Below, piece by piece: positions 6,801 through 13,770 of a stretch of 13,770 nucleotides of DNA. The notes beneath the pieces are model-generated. The model searched no databases. It saw only the letters and a list, made by a program, of their open reading frames with translations, and had not been told where the DNA came from. The stretch comes from an uncultured Clostridium sp. Lineage in GTDB: Bacteria; Bacillota; Clostridia; Lachnospirales; Lachnospiraceae. The stretch covers positions 1 through 13,770 of the forward strand of contig USJW01000123.1 in assembly GCA_900555045.1 (NCBI GenBank), in the 5' to 3' direction. Positions within the stretch are counted from its first letter, which is position 1; every line of letters begins with the position of its first letter. The translations under genes and the position numbers were made by a program.

Positions 6801-7769
6801 ATGATTCATGAAACCATTCTTGCAATTATTATCGCATTTGCCATAAGCGCGCTGCTGTGCCCCATTATTATCCCCTTTCTGCACAAGCTGAAATTCGGCC
6901 AGCAGGTGCGCCAGGAGGGGCCGCAGGCCCATCTTAAAAAGCAGGGCACGCCCACCATGGGCGGTTTGATCATCCTCACCAGTATTATCATCACGTCTCT
7001 GTTTTATGTACCCAACTATCCGAAGGTGATCCCCGTGCTGTTCATGACGGTGGGATTCGGCATCATCGGATTTTTGGACGATTACATCAAGATCGTGATG
7101 AAGCGTTCCGAAGGCCTTAAGCCCATGCAGAAGCTGGTGGGGCAGTTTATTATCACGGGGATATTCGCCTGGTATGTGGTGAACAGCGGGGAAGTGGGAG
7201 CGGATATGCTGATCCCCTTCACCGGCGGCTTCGCCCACGGCAAGTTCCTGCACCTGGGAATCCTGTTTGTGCCGGCCCTGTTCTTCATCGTGCTGGGCAC
7301 GGACAACGGCGTGAACTTCACCGACGGCTTAGACGGCCTGTGCACCAGCGTCACGATTCTGGTGGCAACCTTCCTGACCATCGTGGCCATCGGCGAGAAC
7401 GCCGGGATCAGCCCGATCACCGGGGCGGTGGTGGGAAGCCTGCTGGGCTTTCTGCTGTTCAACGTGTACCCGGCGAAGGTGTTTATGGGCGACACGGGCT
7501 CCCTGGCGTTGGGGGGCTTTGTGTCGGCGAGCGTGTTTATGATGCGCATGCCCTTGTTTCTCCCGATCATCGGCTTCATCTATTTCGTGGAGGTGCTGTC
7601 GGTGATTATCCAGGTGACTTATTTTAAGAAGACAGGCGGAAAACGAATCTTCCGCATGGCTCCGATCCACCACCACTTTGAGCTAGGCGGATGGTCGGAG
7701 ACGCGGGTTGTGGCGGTATTTTCCATTGTGACCGCAATCCTTTGCCTGTTGGCGTATTTGGGGCTGTAG
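6801..7769 (+). CDS. mraY: Phospho-N-acetylmuramoyl-pentapeptide transferase
   Basis: MraY transfers phospho-MurNAc-pentapeptide from UDP to undecaprenyl phosphate at the inner face of the membrane, forming lipid I. The 322-residue length is normal. The protein is strongly hydrophobic with about ten membrane segments. Family motifs are present: KKQGTPTMGG (46-55), GFLDDYIK with the Asp pair D93-D94, NFTDGLDGL (172-180, Asp175 and Asp178), GDTGSLALGG (230-239, Asp231) and the HHH motif at 290-292 in APIHHHFELGGWSE. All expected catalytic acidic residues are there, so the enzyme should be active. GAGGTG (6790-6795) precedes the ATG by 5 nt. The gene has its own promoter-like sequence and a structured leader, and murD follows 22 bp downstream. 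No murE or murF lies beside it, unlike in many dcw clusters. Confidence 0.98.
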   Translation: MIHETILAIIIAFAISALLCPIIIPFLHKLKFGQQVRQEGPQAHLKKQGTPTMGGLIILTSIIITSLFYVPNYPKVIPVLFMTVGFGIIGFLDDYIKIVMKRSEGLKPMQKLVGQFIITGIFAWYVVNSGEVGADMLIPFTGGFAHGKFLHLGILFVPALFFIVLGTDNGVNFTDGLDGLCTSVTILVATFLTIVAIGENAGISPITGAVVGSLLGFLLFNVYPAKVFMGDTGSLALGGFVSASVFMMRMPLFLPIIGFIYFVEVLSVIIQVTYFKKTGGKRIFRMAPIHHHFELGGWSETRVVAVFSIVTAILCLLAYLGL

Positions 7770-7791
7770 ATAAGGTTAGGAGGTTGAACAA

Positions 7792-9150
7792 ATGAACCAG
7801 AGTCAGAAAGTATTAGTTGCAGGAACCGGGATCAGCGGTATTGCGGCAGCCAAGCTTATTCTGGACAAAGGCGGAGAAGTGGTGCTGTACGACGGAAACG
7901 CAGGACTTAACCCGGAGGAGATTAAGGCCAAGGTGGGACACGGCGCGAAGGTGAGCCTGGTGCTCGGCGAGATCAAGCGCAGCGACCTTCTGGGGGTGGA
8001 GCTGTGTGTGATCAGCCCCGGAATTCCCCTTGACAGCCAGTTCGTGGCGGTGGTGGACGAGGCGAAGATCCCCATCATCGGGGAGCTGGAGCTGGCCTAC
8101 CAGAGCAGCCTTGGGCGGCTTGCCGCCATCACGGGCACAAACGGAAAGACTACCACCACGGCGCTCACCGGGGAGATTTTAAGGGCCCAGTACGAGGACG
8201 TGTACGTGGTGGGCAACATCGGCGAGCCCTACACCGCGAAGGTGATGGATATGACCGAGGAGTCCGTCACCGTGGCGGAGGTTTCCAGCTTCCAGCTGGA
8301 GACGATTTTAGATTTCAGGCCCGAGGTCAGCGCGATCTTAAACATCACGCCGGACCACTTAAACCGCCACAAGACCATGGAGAACTACATCGAGATCAAG
8401 AAGGCCATCACCTTAAACCAGACGGAGGAGGACACTGTGGTGTTAAACTACGACGATCCGGTGCTCCGGGAGTTCGGCAACAGCGAGGAGCTGAAGCCGA
8501 AGGTGGTCTGGTTCTCCAGCCGCGAGAAGTTGAAGGACGGCTTCTGCATGAACGGGGACACGATCTGCTACTGCAAGGCGGGGCGGGAGACTCCCGTGAT
8601 CAACGTGCACACCATGCAGCTTCTGGGGCGCCACAACTATGAGAACGTCATGGCCGCGGCGGCCATCGGGATGACCATGGGCGTGCCGCTTGAAAAAATC
8701 GCGGAGGTGATCCGCAGCTTCAAGCCGGTGGAGCACCGGATTGAGTTTGTGCGGGAGCGCACCGGGGTCAAGTACTACAACGACTCCAAGGGAACCAACC
8801 CGGATGCGGCCATCCAGGCCCTGCGGGCGATGCCCGGCCCCACCATTCTGATTGCGGGCGGGTACGACAAGAACAGCGAGTACGACGATTGGGTGAAGGA
8901 GTTCGAGGGAAAGGTCCGCTACCTGATCCTCATCGGACAGACGAGGGATAAAATCGCGGCCTGCGCCAAGAAGCACGGGTTCACGGAGATTATGTACGCG
9001 GAGGACCTGCTCGAGGCGGTCCAGGTCAGCGCGGTGTACGCGGACGCGGGAGATTACGTGCTCCTAAGCCCTGCCTGCGCCAGCTGGGATATGTTTAAGA
9101 GCTTTGAGGAGCGGGGAGAGATTTTTAAAGAGTGCGTTATGAATTTATAA
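7792..9150 (+). CDS. murD: UDP-N-acetylmuramoyl-L-alanine--D-glutamate ligase
   Basis: MurD is the cytoplasmic ATP-dependent ligase that adds D-glutamate to UDP-MurNAc-L-alanine. The 452 residues match the family. The N-terminal Rossmann-like domain shows VAGTGISGIAAAKL (9-22). The central Mur ligase domain has the P-loop GTNGKTT (115-121, Lys119), EVSSFQLE (163-170), NITPDHLNRH (184-193) and the IEIKKAI segment, where a carbamylated lysine is expected (about 203-204). The C-terminal domain has HNYENVMAA, YYNDSKGTNPDA and LLSPACASWDMF. The xxSxGTNPxA and SPACASWD motifs distinguish MurD from MurC, MurE and MurF. A strong AGGAGGT (7778-7784) lies 7 nt before the ATG. The gene sits between mraY and ftsW as in other Firmicute clusters and is likely co-transcribed with both. 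Confidence 0.98.
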   Translation: MNQSQKVLVAGTGISGIAAAKLILDKGGEVVLYDGNAGLNPEEIKAKVGHGAKVSLVLGEIKRSDLLGVELCVISPGIPLDSQFVAVVDEAKIPIIGELELAYQSSLGRLAAITGTNGKTTTTALTGEILRAQYEDVYVVGNIGEPYTAKVMDMTEESVTVAEVSSFQLETILDFRPEVSAILNITPDHLNRHKTMENYIEIKKAITLNQTEEDTVVLNYDDPVLREFGNSEELKPKVVWFSSREKLKDGFCMNGDTICYCKAGRETPVINVHTMQLLGRHNYENVMAAAAIGMTMGVPLEKIAEVIRSFKPVEHRIEFVRERTGVKYYNDSKGTNPDAAIQALRAMPGPTILIAGGYDKNSEYDDWVKEFEGKVRYLILIGQTRDKIAACAKKHGFTEIMYAEDLLEAVQVSAVYADAGDYVLLSPACASWDMFKSFEERGEIFKECVMNL

Positions 9151-9190
9151 GAATCAGGCTATAGACGCCGTTTGAGGGGAGGTAATATAC

Positions 9191-10450
9191 ATGGCGAAGA
9201 AAAAACGTAGGCCCCAGACGGCGGGAAATCAGGTACAGGCACAGGTGCAGGGCAGGCCGCCGGGGCGGCCTGTACCCAGCCGGGAGATACAGCAGGAACA
9301 GGCATATGAACAGCCGCGAAAGAAGAAAAAAATCCGGCATTTTTATGACTACAGCCTGCTGTTCTGCATCATTTTCCTCACCGCCTTCGGGCTGGTCATG
9401 ATCTACAGCGCCAGCGCCTACATGGCGCAGCTGGAGTACAAGGGAAACGCGGCGTATTTCATGATGCGCCAGGCAAAGATCGCGGCGGGCGGCTTTGTGC
9501 TGATGATCATCATCTCCAAGATGGATTATCACTTTTTCGCCAGGTTCGCGGTCCCGGCCTACTGCATGTCCTACATATTGATGATCGCGGTGAGCTTTGT
9601 GGGGCGCGAGGTCAACGGAAAGCGGCGCTGGCTGGGCGTCGGCCCCATCAGCTTCCAGCCCACGGAGTTCGTGAAGATCGCCCTGATCATCATGCTGGCG
9701 GCCTTCATCACGGAGCTGGGCAGCAATGTAAATAAATGGAAAAATATGGGCATCGTGCTGCTGCTGGCGACGCCGATCGCCGGAATCGTGGCCAAGAACA
9801 ACTTGAGCTCAGGCATCATCGTGTTCGGCCTGGCCTTTGTGATGCTGTTTGTGGCGTGCAAGGTCAAGTGGCCGTTCTTCGCGGCGGGCGCGCTGGGACT
9901 GGGGGTGCTGGCGGGAGCCGGGCCCATCGGTCTGGCCTTAAACAAGGTCGGAGTGCTGCAGAACTACCAGTACGACCGGATCCTGGCCTGGTTAAACCCG
10001 GAGTCCGATCCCACGGACAAGGGCTTCCAGGTGCTCCAGGGCCTGTACGCCATCGGCACCGGCGGCCTCACGGGCCAGGGCCTGGGCGAGAGCATCCAGA
10101 AATTGGGCTTTCTTCCGGAGGCCCAGAACGATATGATCTTCTCCATCATCTGCGAGGAGCTGGGACTGTTCGGCGCCATCTCCGTGATCCTGATCTTTCT
10201 GTTCATGATCTACCGGTTCATGCTGATCGCAAACAACGCGCCGGACCTGTTCGGGGCGCTCCTGGTGGTGGGGGTGATGGGCCACATCGCCATCCAGGTC
10301 ATCCTAAACATCGCGGTGGTGACCAACACCATCCCCAACACGGGAATCACGCTCCCGTTTATCAGCTACGGAGGCACCTCGGTGCTGTTCCTTATGATGG
10401 AGATGGGGATTGTCCTGAGCGTGTCCAACCAGATACGATTGGAAAAATAG
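9191..10450 (+). CDS. ftsW: FtsW peptidoglycan glycosyltransferase
   Basis: This SEDS-family polymerase builds glycan strands from lipid II at the division site together with a class B PBP. It has 419 residues. A basic hydrophilic N-terminal extension of about 50 residues (KKKRRP near the start, RKKKKIRH at 43-50) precedes roughly ten membrane segments. SEDS landmarks are LVMIYSASAYM (68-78), KRRWLGVGPISFQPTEFVKI, the GLTGQGLGES loop, LPEAQNDMIFSIICEELG containing the expected catalytic Asp (D314), and the C-terminal TIPNTGITLPFISYGGTS. The position after murD in a dcw cluster favours FtsW over RodA. GGGGAGGT (9176-9183) lies 7 nt before the ATG. The 87-bp gap to murA contains a weak inverted repeat (CGGATT at 10452-10457, AATCCG at 10474-10479). 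Confidence 0.96.
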   Translation: MAKKKRRPQTAGNQVQAQVQGRPPGRPVPSREIQQEQAYEQPRKKKKIRHFYDYSLLFCIIFLTAFGLVMIYSASAYMAQLEYKGNAAYFMMRQAKIAAGGFVLMIIISKMDYHFFARFAVPAYCMSYILMIAVSFVGREVNGKRRWLGVGPISFQPTEFVKIALIIMLAAFITELGSNVNKWKNMGIVLLLATPIAGIVAKNNLSSGIIVFGLAFVMLFVACKVKWPFFAAGALGLGVLAGAGPIGLALNKVGVLQNYQYDRILAWLNPESDPTDKGFQVLQGLYAIGTGGLTGQGLGESIQKLGFLPEAQNDMIFSIICEELGLFGAISVILIFLFMIYRFMLIANNAPDLFGALLVVGVMGHIAIQVILNIAVVTNTIPNTGITLPFISYGGTSVLFLMMEMGIVLSVSNQIRLEK

Positions 10451-10507
10451 ACGGATTTATGCACAGCAGGGCTAATCCGGGCATATGCTGAAGGTAGAGA
10501 TGAGATG

Positions 10508-10532
10508 CTGCCTTCGGCGGCAGAAAGAGGTG
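10508..10532 (+). promoter_or_regulatory. UUCG-type hairpin plus ribosome binding site of murA
   Basis: CTGCC (10508-10512) pairs with GGCAG (10519-10523) around a TTCG-containing loop. Directly after it is AAAGAGGTG (10524-10532), a strong Shine-Dalgarno match 5 nt before a TTG codon at 10538. The small stable stem would leave the ribosome binding site exposed. This arrangement supports TTG 10538, not the upstream ATG at 10505, as the murA start. Confidence 0.55.
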
Positions 10533-10537
10533 CCCGG

Positions 10538-11806
10538 TTGTCCACAATCCATGTTTCAGGGCCCGCCCGCCTGTCGGGCGAGATATCCATACAAGGTTCA
10601 AAAAATGCCGTCCTTCCCATGATGGCGGCTGCGTTGCTTCACAAGGGAATTACAGTGCTCACCAATGTGCCCATGATACAGGATGTGGACTGCATGGTGA
10701 GCATTCTGAACTACATAGGATGCCGCTGCAAGCGAAGGGGGAGCACGGTGGAGATCGACGCCTCCCAGATCCGCAGCGTGAAGATTCCGGAATGCTTTGT
10801 CCGGCAGATGCGCTCCTCCATCATCGTCTTGGGAGCCCTTTTGGGGCGGACGGGGGAGGGGGACAGCAGCTATCCCGGCGGCTGCTTAATCGGGGCGAGA
10901 CCCATCGACATCCACCTGCAGGTCTTAGAGAGCCTGGGGGCTGTGATTGGCGAGGAGGACGGCCGGATCACGGCGAGAGCGCCGGCCGAGGGGCTGCTTG
11001 GCACCCAGATCCGCCTGCGCTATCCCAGCGTGGGCGCCACGGAGCAGGCGCTTTTAGCGAGCGTGCTGGCCAAGGGCATGACCATCGTCTACGGGGCCGC
11101 CAGGGAGCCGGAGATCGGCCAATTGTGCGACTGCTTAAACCGCATGGGCGCAAAGGTCCGGGGCGGCGGCACGGGGATTCTGGTGATTGACGGCGTGAAG
11201 GAACTGCATGACAGCCGGTTCGCGGTCCGGGGCGACCGGATTGTGGCCGGGACCTACCTGTGCGGTGTGATGGCCGCAGGGGGCACCGCACTGTTAAAGG
11301 ACATCCGGCCGGAGGAGCTGGAGCTGCCGCTCAAGCTCATGGAGCAGGCGGGGGCATACATCCGCAGGGACGACGTGCGCCAGCAGATCTCCATCCGGAT
11401 GGACGGAAGGCCCACGGGCCTGGACTTAGAGACCGGACCGTACCCGGCCTTTCCCACGGACCTCCAGTCGCCGTTCATGGCGTTTCTGGCCTCGGGGACC
11501 GGCAGGAGCCGGATCCGGGAGCAGGTGTTTGAGGGGCGATTCGCCACGGTGCGCGAGCTGAAAAAGATGGGTGCGGATATCTGCACCGAGGAGCGGGACG
11601 CGGTGATCACGGGCGTCTACCCCTTTAAGGGAGGGCGCGTGACGGCCCAGGACCTGCGGGGCGGCGCTGCCCTGGCGGTGGCTGCGCTGGCGGCCAGGGG
11701 TGTGACCGTTATCGAGGACTGCCGCCATATTGAGCGGGGGTATGAGGACATCTGCAGGGACCTTGCGGCCCTGGGGGCGGATATCCGATGGGGTGACGAA
11801 GGCTAA
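10538..11806 (+). CDS. murA: UDP-N-acetylglucosamine 1-carboxyvinyltransferase
   Basis: MurA transfers enolpyruvate from PEP to UDP-GlcNAc, the first committed step of peptidoglycan synthesis and the target of fosfomycin. From TTG 10538 the protein has 422 residues and begins like other MurA proteins (STIHVSGPARLSGEI). With this start the Lys-Asn pair of GSKNAVLP falls at 22-23, the same numbers as in the E. coli enzyme, and the catalytic Cys is Cys116 in PGGCLIGARP, where E. coli has Cys115. The active-site Asp is in AFPTDLQ (308) and a conserved Arg in DLRGGAAL (374). The Cys-to-Asp change that gives fosfomycin insensitivity is absent. An ATG at 10505 in the same frame would add 11 residues without family similarity and has a weaker ribosome binding site. 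divIB follows after 24 bp. Many Firmicutes carry two MurA paralogues; whether a second exists here cannot be seen. Confidence 0.95.
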   Translation: MSTIHVSGPARLSGEISIQGSKNAVLPMMAAALLHKGITVLTNVPMIQDVDCMVSILNYIGCRCKRRGSTVEIDASQIRSVKIPECFVRQMRSSIIVLGALLGRTGEGDSSYPGGCLIGARPIDIHLQVLESLGAVIGEEDGRITARAPAEGLLGTQIRLRYPSVGATEQALLASVLAKGMTIVYGAAREPEIGQLCDCLNRMGAKVRGGGTGILVIDGVKELHDSRFAVRGDRIVAGTYLCGVMAAGGTALLKDIRPEELELPLKLMEQAGAYIRRDDVRQQISIRMDGRPTGLDLETGPYPAFPTDLQSPFMAFLASGTGRSRIREQVFEGRFATVRELKKMGADICTEERDAVITGVYPFKGGRVTAQDLRGGAALAVAALAARGVTVIEDCRHIERGYEDICRDLAALGADIRWGDEG

Positions 11807-11830
11807 TCAATCCAAAGAGGTACGTTGACC

Positions 11831-12562
11831 ATGAGAAGAACCAAAGGAAAACAGCACTTGGGAATCTGGATAGCGGCGGCGGTAATTCTGCTCGCAGCTA
11901 TCCTGTTTCTGTCCGTGCACGTCACATCGGTGACCGTCACCGGGAGCAAGCGCTACACGGCCGAACAGCTGGACGGAATCCTGTTTCCGGAGCGATGGGA
12001 TAAGAACTCCATCTACCTGTATTTCAAGGACCGCTTCCGGCCCCACCGGCAGATCCCCTTTGTGGATGACTACAAGCTGGTATTCCACGGCCCCACGAAG
12101 CTGGAGGTGATCGTCTACGAGAAGGACATCGTGGGCTATGTCTCCGACATGAGCAGCTACATGTACTTTGACCGGGACGGAATCGTGGTGGAGAGCTCCA
12201 GCAGCAAGCTGGAGGGCGTCCCCTGGATCACCGGCCTGCACTTCGGCCAGCTGATCCTGCACCGGCCTCTGCCGGTGGAAGACCAGACCGTGTTCCAGGA
12301 CATCCTAAACCTAACCCAGCAGCTGTCGCTGCACCAGTTGAGCGTGGACCGCATCGAGTACAATTCGCATAAGAAGGCGACTCTGTACATGGGGGAGATG
12401 GAGGTGACGCTGGGGGATGACACGAATATTGACAGCAAGATCTCCGTCTTAAGCGACATCCTGGCCGCCCAGCCCCAATTGGTTGGTATTCCGGGGGTGA
12501 TTGAGCTGGAGAATTATAATGAAGAGGGGATTGGCGGGGGGATTACGTTTAAGAAGAAATAG
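11831..12562 (+). CDS. divIB: Cell division protein DivIB/FtsQ
   Basis: The 243-residue bitopic membrane protein has a basic N-terminus (MRRTKGK), one membrane segment at about 10-28 (IWIAAAVILLAAILFL) and an extracytoplasmic POTRA domain starting near VTSVTVTGSKRYTAEQL (about 31-47). The FtsQ/DivIB beta domain follows, with KLEVIVYEKDIVGYV, YMYFDRDGIVVESS and a late KISVLSDIL. In the septal complex DivIB binds FtsL and DivIC and helps control PBP activity. The ATG at 11831 is preferred: AAAGAGGT (11814-11821) is 9 nt upstream, whereas a TTG two codons earlier lies only 3 nt from it. The low-complexity C-terminus GIGGGITFKKK is short. It is the last gene of the cluster and a terminator follows within 20 bp, so ftsZ and ftsA are not downstream as in many relatives. 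Confidence 0.92.
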   Translation: MRRTKGKQHLGIWIAAAVILLAAILFLSVHVTSVTVTGSKRYTAEQLDGILFPERWDKNSIYLYFKDRFRPHRQIPFVDDYKLVFHGPTKLEVIVYEKDIVGYVSDMSSYMYFDRDGIVVESSSSKLEGVPWITGLHFGQLILHRPLPVEDQTVFQDILNLTQQLSLHQLSVDRIEYNSHKKATLYMGEMEVTLGDDTNIDSKISVLSDILAAQPQLVGIPGVIELENYNEEGIGGGITFKKK

Positions 12563-12580
12563 ATGGGATGAGCTGTGTTG

Positions 12581-12616
12581 GCCTCGAACTGTGGGTGGTT
12601 CGGGGCTTTATTTATT
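12581..12616 (+). terminator. Rho-independent terminator closing the dcw cluster
   Basis: GCCTCGAAC (12581-12589) pairs with GTTCGGGGC (12598-12606) along all nine positions, with one G-U pair, around an 8-nt loop. TTTATTTATT (12607-12616) follows. This is a good intrinsic terminator, 18 bp after the divIB stop. Confidence 0.8.
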
Positions 12617-12731
12617 GGTTGCGATGGATTGCGGGAATGGGCGGTGGTGGCGCTGGCAGAATTGTAAATCCTTTTTATAGTCTTTCGCAGGAGCTTTTAG
12701 TATAGTAGAGATATATAAGGAGGTACCAAAC

Positions 12732-12953
12732 GTGAAAAACTGCATACCGTCGAATGTGGACAAGCGAACAAAGCTCTACAAAGAGTTGGAGCGATATCAG
12801 GAATACCTGTATGAGAGGAATCTGGCGGAGAATACTGTCACTTCTTATATTGGAGCTGTGCGGCAGTACTATAGGCAATATCGGAAAATTACGCCGCAAA
12901 CTGTCTTTTATAATTATCAACTGCTTTTTGGGTATCTTCATCAGAAATGTTGA
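12732..12953 (+). pseudogene. Truncated tyrosine recombinase (N-terminal fragment)
   Basis: A GTG at 12732 with a perfect AAGGAGGT (12717-12724) 7 nt upstream opens a reading frame. Its first ~56 residues look like the N-terminal SAM-like, core-binding domain of tyrosine integrases: LYKELERYQEYLYERNLAEN, then TVTSYIGAVRQYYRQY and KITPQ. In intact proteins of this family the catalytic domain with R-H-R-Y residues follows, for about 300 residues in all. Here the similarity stops near 12891-12900 and the frame closes at 12953 within DNA that codes on the other strand. TATAGT (12701-12706) could be a -10 box but has no good -35. The fragment cannot be a working recombinase. It may be a relic, one end of a rearrangement, or an intact gene cut by an assembly error. 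Confidence 0.7.
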
Positions 12954-13770
12954 AATTCGTGACATCAGGGGTGTCGAGTTTGTCTTGCTCATTACCTACA
13001 CGCTGAATTATCTTTAAGAAATCGATATAGACATTATTTAAAGCAAGTTGTCGTTCAAGCTCTTTTGAGTGCGCTTCGAGTTTTTCTAATTCATCATTCA
13101 GAGATTTTATTTCAGATTGTGCTTTATCAAAGGCTTGTTGCGACTCATCAAGAGCCTTTTGGGCTTTCTCCACACGATGAATATAGTTGTCTATAGCATT
13201 TGCTGCAATGGATATAGCTTGTAAAAGGACCCACATAGTAAGAATGTTGCCAGAGATGGAGAGAGCTTTAGAAGCGGCTGCAGCGGGCTTTTGCCCCTAG
13301 TGTCTGAGCTTTAAGTGCAGCGTTATATTGGATGGCAGATGTACGAGCTGCTTGGTTGGCAGCGATGACACCTTCTACTGTACGGATTTGACCTTGTGTA
13401 GCTTGCCATATTCGGCAATCCATTTTTTACCATCTAACAATCCGTCATAATACACTTGGAATGATTCAGCCCCCCCGTAGTACACTAGAATCTATTGTTT
13501 TTAGAATCTTGGCATAATTTTTGGCTTCAGCGATATCAATAACATCTGGAATAGTTCGCATTTGAGATTCAATATCTTCTTTTGAAGGAAATAAGTCGTT
13601 TTTTAGAGTCTTCCAAAATCCCACATTATTATCTAAATCATCTATATTATTTATTGCTATATTAAAAGCATTGTTTATTGATGAGCCAATATTGTCAAAT
13701 GATTTCCCTAATATTCTAATTTTTGAACTAAATTTATCAATGGCACTATCAAAGGTTTTAAATATCATAC
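12889..13770 (-). pseudogene. Frameshifted fragment resembling a phage tail tape measure protein
   Basis: Reading the minus strand from the window end, three frames join into one protein. The first part (13768-13466) contains SSKIRILGKSFDNIGSS and LFPSKEDIESQM. The middle reads WIAEYGQATQGQIRTVEGV and IAANQAARTSAIQ. The last part (13282-12892) has a hydrophobic segment (ALSISGNILTMWVLLQAISI) followed by a long charged coiled coil (HRVEKAQKALDESQQAFDKA). Helical spacers, an Ala-rich hydrophobic stretch and a long coil are typical of the tape measure proteins that set tail length in clostridial prophages. I recognise the TQGQIRTVEG / coiled-coil style but cannot confirm a family. The frame changes at the C7 run 13470-13476, at about 13405 and at the GGG at 13285-13287. 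The C-terminal end is cut where the recombinase fragment begins, and the N-terminal end leaves the window. The DNA is clearly more AT-rich than the dcw cluster. Confidence 0.6.

Noticed and set aside
9736..10491. A 251-codon plus-strand open frame overlapping ftsW in another frame.
   Set aside because: The product is rich in Gly, Arg, His and Pro without recognisable structure, and ftsW is clearly the coding frame.
12889..12953. The last ~18 residues of the recombinase frame as genuine protein.
   Set aside because: After TPQ the translation no longer resembles an integrase, and the same bases code in frame for the minus-strand coiled-coil protein.
13470..13476. The C7 run as a phase-variation switch.
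   Set aside because: Two further frameshifts lie within 190 bp, so changing this tract alone would not restore the protein; error or decay is the simpler reading.

Overview
The window is almost entirely a bacterial dcw (division and cell wall) cluster read on the + strand, followed after a terminator by a short, broken, phage-like end. Gene order, the MraZ N-terminus (MFMGEYNHT), two adjacent class B penicillin-binding proteins, and a murA gene next to divIB suggest a Gram-positive clostridial organism, most likely of the Lachnospiraceae. That placement is an inference from gene content and style, not from a marker gene.

Layout: positions 1-138 hold the mraZ leader, with four GTGGT/ATGGT boxes spaced exactly 10 bp apart and two hairpins. 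They are followed by mraZ (139-564), rsmH (564-1505), a FtsL-like gene (1591-2127), a class B PBP with a long repeat-bearing tail (2105-4777), a second class B PBP/SpoVD-like gene (4880-6676), mraY (6801-7769, with its own promoter overlapping the preceding stop codon), murD (7792-9150), ftsW (9191-10450), murA (10538-11806, probably starting at TTG) and divIB/ftsQ (11831-12562). A rho-independent terminator at 12581-12616 closes the cluster. murE, murF, murG, murB, ftsA and ftsZ are not present.

How the genes work together: MurA makes the first committed peptidoglycan precursor, MurD adds D-glutamate to UDP-MurNAc-L-Ala, and MraY moves the finished muropeptide onto undecaprenyl phosphate to give lipid I. 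FtsW polymerises lipid II, and the class B PBPs crosslink the strands. FtsL and DivIB belong to the membrane complex that activates FtsW-PBP at the septum. MraZ probably represses the operon through its leader boxes. RsmH methylates 16S rRNA and is a conserved passenger.

The last ~1 kb is different. A tyrosine recombinase gene starts at 12732 with a good ribosome binding site but is cut after about 56 residues. At about 12891-12900 it meets, tail to tail, an AT-rich minus-strand gene resembling a phage tail tape measure protein. That gene carries three frameshifts within about 190 bp and runs off the window end. Either a prophage rearrangement or a chimeric or low-quality contig end would explain this.

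I found no convincing new defence, RNA or mobile system. The points most worth following are the 4 x 54-bp repeat tail on the first PBP, the altered active-site motifs in both PBPs (SPSK in one, KTA in the other), the MraZ box array, and the truncated-gene junction.
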